The notes beneath the pieces were generated by a model. It ran no database searches. It saw only the letters and a list, made by a program, of their open reading frames with translations, and was not told the origin of the DNA. DNA of 14,660 bases from DATCLA01 sp036564195. GTDB lineage: Bacteria > Bacillota > UBA4882 > UBA8346. This document shows, piece after piece, positions 7,001 through 14,538 of the stretch; position 1 is the first letter of the stretch, and each line of letters opens with the position of its first letter. Position numbers and translations under genes: made by a program. The stretch covers positions 1 to 14,660 of the forward strand of contig DATCLA010000173.1 in the NCBI GenBank assembly GCA_036564195.1, in the 5' to 3' direction.

Positions 7001-7518
7001 GACCTTATTCTTTGGTTACCCAACAACCGTTGGGAGGCAAAGCGCAATTTGGAGGCCAGCGTTTCGGCGAGATGGAGGTTTGGGCTTTGGAAGCCTACGG
7101 TGCTGCCTATACCTTGCAGGAACTGTTAACGGTGAAATCCGACGATGTAGTCGGCCGGGTTAAAACCTATGAGGCCATCGTCAAAGGTGAGAATATTCCG
7201 GAGCCCGGAGTTCCGGAGTCATTTAAAGTTCTAATTAAAGAACTGCAAAGTTTAGGCCTGGATGTAAAGGTGCTTAGTGAAGAATCCGAGGAAGTGCAGA
7301 TTAAAGAAGATGATGACGACGTAAAAGAGATGGCTAAAGAACTTGGCCTGGACATTGAAACCACCGCCGGAGAAGCGCCGGTTTATGACGAGGCTGCCAA
7401 AGTAGACATAGAAGAAGAGCAAGAAGAAGAGGAAGAAGAGGAAAACTTCGAAATTGAAGAGGAAGAGGATTATTTAGAAGAAGTTGATTTTAATGATGAT
7501 CTGCCTGATAAAGCCTGA
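4084..7518 (+). CDS. rpoB: DNA-directed RNA polymerase subunit beta
   Basis: RpoB of 1144 residues from TTG 4084, placed by AGAGGTG at 4071-4077 and by the usual N-terminus ([20 protein letters not shown]). In-frame starts at 4024 (TTG, no ribosome binding site) and 4075 (GTG, inside the site) are rejected. With beta' it forms the catalytic core of RNA polymerase. The rifampicin-binding segment [20 protein letters not shown] begins at residue 392. Asp401, His411 and Ser416, equivalent to E. coli Asp516, His526 and Ser531, are wild type. The active-site segment [12 protein letters not shown] (841-852) keeps Lys843 and Lys851. The conserved C-terminal region ([20 protein letters not shown]) is intact. 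After about residue 1064 comes an 80-residue tail, about half Asp/Glu, with a run of seven Glu. rpoC follows after 42 nt. Confidence 0.98.
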   Translation: [1144 protein letters not shown]

Positions 7519-7560
7519 GCAAGTTTAGGCAACGGTACCGATTTTAAGGAGGGAATTCCT

Positions 7561-10500
7561 TTGCTGGATGCCAACAATTTTGATGCTTTGAAAATCGGAT
7601 TAGCGTCTCCAGAACAGATTAGAGCCTGGTCAAGCGGAGAGGTTAAAAAACCGGAAACTATTAATTATCGTACTCTAAAACCGGAACGGGAAGGCTTATT
7701 CTGTGAAAAAATCTTCGGCCCACAACGGGATTGGGAGTGTCATTGCGGAAAATACAAACGGGTTCGTTATAAAGGGATTATCTGTGATCGCTGCGGTGTT
7801 GAGGTAACCCGTTCCAAAGTGCGGCGGGAGCGTTTAGGCCATATTGAGTTGGCTGCTCCGGTATCGCATATCTGGTACTTTAAAGGGATTCCCAGCCGGA
7901 TGGGTTTGTTACTTGATATTTCGCCACGGCATTTGGAAAAAGTGTTATACTTTGCTTCCTATATAGTGATTGATCCTGCTAATACTCCATTAACGAAAAA
8001 GCAGTTACTGTCGGAGAACGAATACCGTGAAGCCCGGGAAAAATACGGTCAGAGCTTTAAGGCTTTGATGGGTGCTGAGGCTATCAAAGCCTTGCTGGAA
8101 GAGATTGACCTGGAAAAAATGGCTGCCGAATTGAAAAAAGAGATTAAGGAAGTGAGCGGGCAACGCCGGGTGCGTGCCATTCGCCGTTTGGAAGTGGTCG
8201 AAGCCTTCCGGAAATCGAATAGCCGTCCGGAATGGATGATTATGGATGTAATTCCGGTAATTCCGCCGGAATTACGACCGATGGTTCAGCTTGATGGCGG
8301 CCGTTTCGCAACTTCCGATTTGAATGACCTTTATCGGCGGGTAATTAACCGTAATAACCGGCTGAAGCGGCTGTTGGAGTTGGGTGCGCCGGATATTATT
8401 GTCCGCAACGAAAAACGGATGCTCCAGGAAGCGGTCGATGCCTTAATTGATAACGGGCGGCGTGGTCGGCCCGTCACCGGACCGGGCAATCGTCCTTTGA
8501 AGTCCTTAAGTGACATGCTTAAAGGGAAACAAGGCCGGTTCCGCCAAAATTTACTGGGTAAACGGGTTGACTATTCGGGACGTTCGGTAATTGTGGTCGG
8601 CCCGAGCCTGAAATTACATCAATGTGGCTTACCGAAGGAAATGGCGTTGGAACTCTTTAAACCCTTCGTGATGAAACGTTTGGTGGATAAGGGGTATGTC
8701 CATAATATCAAGAGTGCCAAGCGGATGGTTGAAAGAGTTAAAACCGAGGTTTGGGATGTACTGGAGGAAGTTATTCAGGAACATCCGGTGATGCTGAACC
8801 GGGCTCCGACTCTGCACCGCTTGGGAATTCAGGCCTTTGAACCCGTCTTGGTGGAAGGAAAAGCCATCCAGATTCATCCGTTGGTCTGTACGGCCTATAA
8901 TGCGGACTTTGACGGCGACCAGATGGCGGTACATGTACCGCTGTCTACTGAAGCTCAGACCGAAGCACGGGTTTTAATGCTTTCCGCCCATAATATTCTC
9001 TCGCCGGCCAATGGCCGTCCGATTGCCACACCAACCCAGGATATGGTTTTGGGTTGCTATTATCTGACTCTGGAGCGCGACGGGTGCCGAGGTGAAGGAA
9101 AAGTCTTTGGCGACAGCGCTGAAGTTATCTCCGCGTATGATAACGGAGTAGTTGAACTCCATGCAAAGATTAAGCTCAGGTTGAACGGGAAATATATCGA
9201 TACCACTCCGGGGCGGGTAATCTTGAATGATAGTGTCAAATTGGATTTGGATCCGGACCCGGTGGCCAACTTCCAGATTACCAACTGTGTGATTGGCAAA
9301 ACCAAACTTGGTGAACTGGTGGGACGTTGTGCCCATAGCCACGGTGTAGCTAAAACTGCGGAGATTCTCGACCAGATTAAACAGATTGGCTTCCGTTTTG
9401 CGACTCAGTCCGGTACTACCATTGCAGTCTCTGATATTAAGGTTCCGGAAGAGAAGAAAACAATTCTGGCTAATGCTGAAAAACAGGTTGAACAGGTTGA
9501 AGAGCAGTTTCGCCGCGGTTTGATCACCGGTGAAGAACGCTACCAAATGTTTATTGATATTTGGTCAAAAGCAAAGGACCAAGTCTCTGCGGCCTTAACC
9601 AAGACAATGGATAAAGTAACTAATCCGGTTTATATGATGTCAATCTCCGGAGCACGCGGTAATCCCTCACAGTTATCGCAATTAGCGGGGATGCGTGGTT
9701 TGATGTCTGACCCTTCCGGTCGGATTATCGACTTACCGATTCGCGCTAATTTCCGTGAAGGCTTGACGGTATTGGAATTTTTTATCTCGACTCATGGAGC
9801 CCGGAAAGGTTTGGCGGATACCGCTCTCCGTACTGCGGACTCGGGTTATTTGACCCGCCGCTTAGTTGATGTTTCCCAGGATGTAATTGTTCGGGAGGAA
9901 GATTGCGGTACTACTGAAGGAATCATGGTTGGCTCGATTGTCGAAGGTAATGAAGAGATTGAAAATCTCCGGGAAAGAATTGTCGGCCGGTTGGCTGCGG
10001 AAGATGTCTATCATCCCGAAACCAAGGAATTATTGGTCAGAGCTAACCAAGAGATTGATGAAGCTATTGCCGATCGAATTGTAGAAGCCGGTATTAAAGA
10101 GGTCATGATTCGTTCGGTACTGACCTGCCGCAGCCGTTACGGTGTATGCATTAAATGTTATGGACGTAATTTAGCCACGGGTCAAATGGTTGATGTCGGG
10201 GAAGCGGTCGGAATTATCGCCGCACAGTCCATCGGTGAACCGGGGACCCAGTTAACCATGAGAACTTTCCATACCGGCGGTGTTGCCGGAGACGATATTA
10301 CTCAGGGTTTGCCCCGGGTCGAAGAATTGTTTGAAGCCAGGAAGCCCAAAGGGCAGGCAATTGTGACTGAAATCGGCGGGGTTTGTCGAATTACAGAAGT
10401 TAAAGGGGTTCGCAAGGTTACGGTAACCGCTGAGTCCGGTGAGGAAAAATCATATCAGGTACCTTTCGGCTCCCGGATGCGGGTTAAAGACGGTAGCGTA

Positions 10501-11016
10501 GTCGCAGCGGGAGATTTGTTGACCGAAGGTTCGGCCAATCCCCATGATATCCTGAAGGTTAAAGGAATTCATGGAGTCCAAAAGTATTTGGTGCAGGAAG
10601 TTCAAAGCGTCTATCGTTCCCAGGGAGTTTGGATTAATGATAAGCATATTGAGGTTGTAGTCCGTCAAATGCTGCGGAAACGGCGGGTTGAAACGGCGGG
10701 GGATACCGATTTATTGCCCGGTGGGTTGGTCGATCTCTTTGAGCTGGAAGATGAAAATCGCCGAGTGGAAGCTGAAGGCGGTGAGCCGGCGGTAGCCCGT
10801 CCGGTTCTACTGGGAATCACTAAAGCTTCATTAGCAACTGACAGTTTTCTGTCGGCCGCCTCGTTCCAAGAGACCACGCGGGTATTAACTGAGGCATCGA
10901 TTAAAGGAAAAGTTGATCCGTTACTGGGTCTGAAAGAAAATGTAATCATCGGAAAATTGATTCCGGCCGGTACCGGGATGTCCCGTTACCGCAATCTTAA
11001 GATTACCGTAGATTGA
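7561..11016 (+). CDS. rpoC: DNA-directed RNA polymerase subunit beta'
   Basis: RpoC of 1151 residues starting at TTG 7561, 7 nt after AAGGAGGG (7546-7553). The N-terminus MLDANNFDALKIGLASPEQI is that of beta'. The zinc site is Cys60, Cys62, Cys75, Cys78. The catalytic NADFDGDQ motif is at residues 447-454, with Mg-binding Asp449, Asp451 and Asp453. The bridge-helix and trigger-loop regions are conserved (SGARGNPSQLSQLAGMRG; TADSGYLTRRLVDV). A second zinc site is formed by Cys782, Cys856, Cys863 and Cys866. There is no large lineage-specific insertion of the kind found in proteobacterial or cyanobacterial beta', and length is close to other Gram-positive proteins. It is cotranscribed with rpoB. 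No convincing terminator follows; a new promoter lies 26 nt after the stop. Confidence 0.98.
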   Translation: MLDANNFDALKIGLASPEQIRAWSSGEVKKPETINYRTLKPEREGLFCEKIFGPQRDWECHCGKYKRVRYKGIICDRCGVEVTRSKVRRERLGHIELAAPVSHIWYFKGIPSRMGLLLDISPRHLEKVLYFASYIVIDPANTPLTKKQLLSENEYREAREKYGQSFKALMGAEAIKALLEEIDLEKMAAELKKEIKEVSGQRRVRAIRRLEVVEAFRKSNSRPEWMIMDVIPVIPPELRPMVQLDGGRFATSDLNDLYRRVINRNNRLKRLLELGAPDIIVRNEKRMLQEAVDALIDNGRRGRPVTGPGNRPLKSLSDMLKGKQGRFRQNLLGKRVDYSGRSVIVVGPSLKLHQCGLPKEMALELFKPFVMKRLVDKGYVHNIKSAKRMVERVKTEVWDVLEEVIQEHPVMLNRAPTLHRLGIQAFEPVLVEGKAIQIHPLVCTAYNADFDGDQMAVHVPLSTEAQTEARVLMLSAHNILSPANGRPIATPTQDMVLGCYYLTLERDGCRGEGKVFGDSAEVISAYDNGVVELHAKIKLRLNGKYIDTTPGRVILNDSVKLDLDPDPVANFQITNCVIGKTKLGELVGRCAHSHGVAKTAEILDQIKQIGFRFATQSGTTIAVSDIKVPEEKKTILANAEKQVEQVEEQFRRGLITGEERYQMFIDIWSKAKDQVSAALTKTMDKVTNPVYMMSISGARGNPSQLSQLAGMRGLMSDPSGRIIDLPIRANFREGLTVLEFFISTHGARKGLADTALRTADSGYLTRRLVDVSQDVIVREEDCGTTEGIMVGSIVEGNEEIENLRERIVGRLAAEDVYHPETKELLVRANQEIDEAIADRIVEAGIKEVMIRSVLTCRSRYGVCIKCYGRNLATGQMVDVGEAVGIIAAQSIGEPGTQLTMRTFHTGGVAGDDITQGLPRVEELFEARKPKGQAIVTEIGGVCRITEVKGVRKVTVTAESGEEKSYQVPFGSRMRVKDGSVVAAGDLLTEGSANPHDILKVKGIHGVQKYLVQEVQSVYRSQGVWINDKHIEVVVRQMLRKRRVETAGDTDLLPGGLVDLFELEDENRRVEAEGGEPAVARPVLLGITKASLATDSFLSAASFQETTRVLTEASIKGKVDPLLGLKENVIIGKLIPAGTGMSRYRNLKITVD

Positions 11017-11041
11017 CTGCAGGTCAAATCAGAATTTCTGC

Positions 11042-11070
11042 TTGACACTTGGATAGTTTAGTGATAAACT
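11042..11070 (+). promoter_or_regulatory. Sigma-A-type promoter for the L7Ae-rpsL-rpsG-fusA-tuf group
   Basis: A perfect TTGACA (11042-11047), a 17-bp spacer and TAAACT (11065-11070, 4 of 6), with TGA directly before the -10. Start near 11077. It shares GCTTGACACT and TGATAAA with the rpmG promoter at 320-348. A weak AGCCT (11089-11093)/AGGCT (11108-11112) hairpin with a 14-nt loop lies in the leader and may be accidental. Confidence 0.72.
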
Positions 11071-11135
11071 TTACAAGTGCCTGATTTTAGCCTCTTTTTC
11101 ATACTCTAGGCTGTTTTGAAGAAGGGGGTTAATTG

Positions 11136-11393
11136 ATGCAGCAGATTAAGGATATTAAAGATAAGATTGTGGGTTTAAAACAAACACTTCGAGCTTTGCA
11201 ACAAGGCAAAATCGCCAAGGTATATATTGCTAACGACGTAGATGAACATGTTTGGCGAAAGGTAACCACTGCCTGCCGTGAGTATCAGGTTCCTTTAGTT
11301 AAACTCAATTGTAACCAAGGTGAACTTGGCCAAATTTGTCAGATTGAAGTTGGTGCCGCTGTTGTTGCTTTGCCGAAACAATTTATGAGTTAA
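11136..11393 (+). CDS. rplGB: L7Ae-family K-turn RNA-binding protein (YbxF/RplGB type)
   Basis: A small 85-residue protein of the L7Ae/L30e/S12e/Gadd45 family, similar in size and place (between rpoC and rpsL) to Bacillus subtilis YbxF/RplGB, which binds kink-turn RNA. ATG 11136 is preferred because AAGGGGG (11122-11128) is 7 nt upstream; an adjacent TTG at 11133 is closer than usual. Family features are IVGLKQTLRALQQGKIAKVY (residues 11-30), followed by the acidic ANDVDEH turn. The C-terminal GELGQICQIEVGAAVVAL (62-79) matches the ELGKACGI-VGAA motif of the family. The physiological target is not shown by the sequence. It is the first gene of the str-type group and is 24 nt from rpsL. Confidence 0.9.
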   Translation: MQQIKDIKDKIVGLKQTLRALQQGKIAKVYIANDVDEHVWRKVTTACREYQVPLVKLNCNQGELGQICQIEVGAAVVALPKQFMS

Positions 11394-11417
11394 CAACTTA
11401 GGAAGGAGGTGGGCTGT

Positions 11418-11852
11418 TTGCCGACGATTAGTCAATTAATCAAACATGGGCGGGCTACTGTTACCAAAAAAAGTAATGCACCTGCCTTGGGTTGGTCTTA
11501 CAATGTCAATAAAGAGCAAATGATCAAAACCGATGGGAGTCCACAAAAAAGAGGGGTTTGTACGAGGGTATCAACTGTTACTCCGAAAAAGCCCAATTCT
11601 GCTTTGCGGAAAGTCGCACGGGTCAGGTTAACTAACCGGATGGAAGTAACTGCGTATATACCTGGTGAGGGACATAACCTTCAAGAACATTCGGTTGTAT
11701 TGATTAGAGGCGGCCGGGTTAAAGACCTTCCTGGAGTTCGTTACCATATCATTAGGGGAACTTTAGATACTGCCGGTGTCCAAAACCGTAAACAGGCCAG
11801 ATCCAAATATGGTGCGAAAAGGCCGAAGGCCGGCGCCGCTAAGAAGAAGTAA
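11418..11852 (+). CDS. rpsL: 30S ribosomal protein S12
   Basis: A 144-residue S12, part of the decoding centre. The start is TTG 11418, giving the classical MPTISQLIKHGR, 6 nt after AAGGAGGTG (11403-11411). A GTG at 11409 overlaps that site and is rejected. Residues about 25-41 are an insertion relative to E. coli S12 that is typical of Gram-positive bacteria. The TPKKPNSALRK loop (55-65) and RGGRVKDLPGVRYH (97-110) are intact. Lys57 and Lys102, equivalent to E. coli Lys42 and Lys87 where streptomycin resistance arises, are wild type. Asp103 is the residue methylthiolated by RimO in other bacteria. The basic C-terminal tail ends in AAKKK. The stop codon overlaps the rpsG ribosome binding site, so the two genes are probably translationally coupled. 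Confidence 0.97.
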   Translation: MPTISQLIKHGRATVTKKSNAPALGWSYNVNKEQMIKTDGSPQKRGVCTRVSTVTPKKPNSALRKVARVRLTNRMEVTAYIPGEGHNLQEHSVVLIRGGRVKDLPGVRYHIIRGTLDTAGVQNRKQARSKYGAKRPKAGAAKKK

Positions 11853-11866
11853 GGAGGGAGATTTAA

Positions 11867-12340
11867 ATGCCGCGTCGCGGTTTTGTTTCAAAGCGAGAAC
11901 TTTTGGCAGACCCGATTTATGGTAATAAACAGGTCACCCAATTTATCAACCGTCTGATGCTTAGTGGTAAAAAGGGGATTGCCGAATCAATTTTTTATAA
12001 TGCCATGGAGATTATTGCCGAGAAATCGGGTAAAGATCCGATGGAAGTTTTCCAGACCGCACTGAAGAATGTCATGCCGGTATTGGAAGTCAAACCGCGC
12101 CGGGTTGGTGGTGCTACTTACCAGGTACCTGTGGAGGTACGGCCGGAACGCCGCTTAGCCTTGGCAATCCGGTGGCTGGTTAATTATGCTAATGCCCGTA
12201 CCGGTGAAAAGACTATGAAAGAAAAATTAGCAGCAGAGCTGTTAGATGCTTATCAAGGTGTGGGGAATTCGATTAAAAAGAAAGAAGATACTCATAAAAT
12301 GGCTGAAGCCAATAAAGCATTTGCTCATTATCGTTGGTAA
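11867..12340 (+). CDS. rpsG: 30S ribosomal protein S7
   Basis: S7 of 157 residues starting at ATG 11867, with AAGGAGGG (11851-11858) overlapping the rpsL stop codon. S7 initiates assembly of the 30S head and contacts mRNA and tRNA at the E site. The N-terminus MPRRGFVSKRELLADPIYGN, the central VKPRRVGGATYQVPVEV and RRLALAIRWLV, and the C-terminal MAEANKAFAHYRW are diagnostic. Length is normal for the family. Only 14 nt separate it from rpsL, too little for the structured S7 target that lies between these genes in E. coli, so control must differ here. fusA starts 69 nt downstream and no hairpin terminator is seen in between. Confidence 0.98.
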   Translation: MPRRGFVSKRELLADPIYGNKQVTQFINRLMLSGKKGIAESIFYNAMEIIAEKSGKDPMEVFQTALKNVMPVLEVKPRRVGGATYQVPVEVRPERRLALAIRWLVNYANARTGEKTMKEKLAAELLDAYQGVGNSIKKKEDTHKMAEANKAFAHYRW

Positions 12341-12409
12341 GTTAGTTGCTGCACTGTTTTTAAAGTTGTTCATTTTTAAAGGGGTATTTGGGTTATTGTG
12401 GAGGTAACA

Positions 12410-14482
12410 TTGGCTAGAAAATATCCGTTAGAAAAAGTAAGAAATATTGGAATTATGGCTCATATCGATGCGGGTAAAACAACAACAACTGAGCGTATAT
12501 TGTTTTACACGGGTAAAGTACATCGTTTGGGTGAAACCCACGATGGATCAGCCACTATGGACTGGATGGTACAGGAGCAGGAGCGGGGAATTACGATAAC
12601 TTCTGCTGCCACTACTTGTGAATGGGCGGGTCATTGTATTAATATTATCGACACGCCCGGGCACGTGGACTTTACAGTAGAAGTGGAACGTTCTTTACGA
12701 GTCTTAGATGGCGCGGTAGCAATCTTTTGTTCAGTTGGCGGCGTTGAGCCCCAATCGGAGACGGTCTGGCGTCAGGCTGATAAATATGGGGTGCCTCGGA
12801 TTGCTTTCATTAACAAAATGGACCGGGTCGGGGCAGATTTCTTCCGCGGGGTGGAGATGATCCGAACCCGTTTGGGAGCCAATCCGGTTCCGATTCAGTT
12901 GCCAATCGGCGCTGAAGACAAATTTCAAGGAGTAATCGATTTAATTACTCAAAAGGCAATCTATTATACAGATGATTTGGGGACCCATACAGCTACTGAG
13001 GAAATTCCGGACGATCTTCGGGAAATAGTTGCAGATTACCGGACCCGGATGATTGAAGCAGTCGTGGAATATGATGAAGCAATTATGGTTAAGTATCTTG
13101 AAGGGGGAGAATTAACCCAAGAAGAGATTATAGCCGCAATGCGGAAGGCAACGTTAAGTAACAAAGTTACTCCGGTAACCTGCGGGTCGGCATTTAAAAA
13201 CAAGGGTATCCAATTACTTTTAGACGCGGTAGTCCACTTCTTACCATCACCGCTGGATCTGCCGCCGGTAAAAGGCTTTGCTATGACTGGTGGCGCTGAA
13301 ATCAGTCGTAAACCAGATGATGCCGAACCGTTTGCTGCGTTGGCTTTTAAGATTATGGCAGATCCTTTCGTTGGGAAACTGGCGTTTTTCCGCGTCTATT
13401 CCGGGACGTTAAAAACTGGTTCATATGTACTAAATTCGAATAAGAACAAACGGGAACGCGTAAGCCGTCTTTTAAAGATGCATGCTAATCATAGGGAAGA
13501 AGTTGCCCAGGTTGCAGCCGGCGAGATTGCCGCAGTAGTTGGCTTAAAAGATACCACCACCGGGGATACTCTCTGTGATGAAAAAAATCCAATTGTTTTA
13601 GAGTCGATGGAATTTCCCGATCCGGTGATCGATATTGCTATTGAACCAAAAACCAAAGCGGATCAGGATAAACTGGGATTGTCCTTGGCACGCTTAGCAG
13701 AGGAAGATCCGACCTTTCGGGTACGTACCGACAATGAAACCGGCCAGACCATCATTTCCGGCATGGGAGAACTTCATTTGGAAATAATTGTCGACCGTTT
13801 ATTACGTGAGTTTAAAGTGGAAGCAAACGTCGGTAAACCTCAAGTTGCTTACAGAGAGACCATTCGCAGCTCGGTTAAGAGCGAAGGCAAGTTTGTCCGG
13901 CAGTCCGGCGGTCGGGGACAATACGGCCATGTCTGGCTGGAGTTGGAACCGTTGGAACCCGGAGCCGGCTTCCAGTTTGAAAATAAAATCGTGGGTGGGG
14001 TTGTTCCCAAAGAATATATTCCCCCGGTTGAGGCCGGTGTCAAAGAAGCGATGCAGAATGGAGTTTTAGCTGGGTATCCCATGGTTGATATGAAAGTCAC
14101 GATTTTTGACGGTTCATATCATGAAGTTGACTCTTCGGAAATGGCTTTTAAGGTTGCGGGTTCAATAGCTTTAAAAGAAGGGGCTAAAAAAGCGAATCCG
14201 GTATTGCTGGAACCCATTATGCGAGTAGAGATCACTACCCCTGAAGAGTATCTGGGTGATATTATGGGTGATTTTAACTCGCGGCGAGGACGGATTGAGG
14301 GGATGGAATCCCGTGCCGGTGCCCAGGTCATCCACGGCCATGCTCCGCTTTCCGAGATGTTTGGTTATGCCACGGCGATACGTTCGATTTCACAGGGAAG
14401 AGCGACTTATTCAATGTTCTTCTCACACTATGCTGAAGTTCCCAAAAATATCGCTGACAATATTATTGAAAAAGCCAAATAG
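12410..14482 (+). CDS. fusA: Elongation factor G
   Basis: EF-G of 690 residues, the GTPase that drives ribosomal translocation and, with RRF, recycling. TTG 12410 is chosen because GGAGG (12400-12404) precedes it by 5 nt and it gives the usual MARKYPLEKVRNIGIMAHID. An in-frame GTG at 12398 would overlap this site. GTPase motifs: AHIDAGKT (17-24), RGITITSAA (switch region), DTPGHVDF (from 81), NKMD (135-138) and a GSA motif. Domains II to V follow, with SGMGELHLEI, the domain IV start SVKSEGKFVRQSGGRGQYGH, and the C-terminal PLSEMFGYATAIRSISQGRA. Length and motifs are those of canonical EF-G rather than a tetracycline-protection relative. It is followed by tuf after 56 nt. Confidence 0.97.
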   Translation: MARKYPLEKVRNIGIMAHIDAGKTTTTERILFYTGKVHRLGETHDGSATMDWMVQEQERGITITSAATTCEWAGHCINIIDTPGHVDFTVEVERSLRVLDGAVAIFCSVGGVEPQSETVWRQADKYGVPRIAFINKMDRVGADFFRGVEMIRTRLGANPVPIQLPIGAEDKFQGVIDLITQKAIYYTDDLGTHTATEEIPDDLREIVADYRTRMIEAVVEYDEAIMVKYLEGGELTQEEIIAAMRKATLSNKVTPVTCGSAFKNKGIQLLLDAVVHFLPSPLDLPPVKGFAMTGGAEISRKPDDAEPFAALAFKIMADPFVGKLAFFRVYSGTLKTGSYVLNSNKNKRERVSRLLKMHANHREEVAQVAAGEIAAVVGLKDTTTGDTLCDEKNPIVLESMEFPDPVIDIAIEPKTKADQDKLGLSLARLAEEDPTFRVRTDNETGQTIISGMGELHLEIIVDRLLREFKVEANVGKPQVAYRETIRSSVKSEGKFVRQSGGRGQYGHVWLELEPLEPGAGFQFENKIVGGVVPKEYIPPVEAGVKEAMQNGVLAGYPMVDMKVTIFDGSYHEVDSSEMAFKVAGSIALKEGAKKANPVLLEPIMRVEITTPEEYLGDIMGDFNSRRGRIEGMESRAGAQVIHGHAPLSEMFGYATAIRSISQGRATYSMFFSHYAEVPKNIADNIIEKAK

Positions 14483-14538
14483 GTCATGCGGGTTAAATAA
14501 CGAAAAATTATTGTCTTTAAAGGAGGAACAAAAATACT

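Noticed and set aside
8974..9546. Minus-strand open frames (190 and 81 residues) inside rpoC
   Set aside because: They lie entirely antisense to conserved beta' sequence and have no family features.
9887..10084. Short + strand frame overlapping rpoC (65 residues), and similar ones in fusA at 13788-14069 and 14256-14558
   Set aside because: These are alternative frames of conserved genes, with no ribosome binding site and compositions that follow from the main frame.
11853..11866. S7-binding regulatory site between rpsL and rpsG
   Set aside because: The gap is only 14 nt and is filled by the rpsG ribosome binding site, leaving no room for the known type of structure.
12398..12409. GTG 12398 as the fusA start
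   Set aside because: It overlaps the GGAGG ribosome binding site, while TTG 12410 gives the canonical MAR N-terminus of EF-G.
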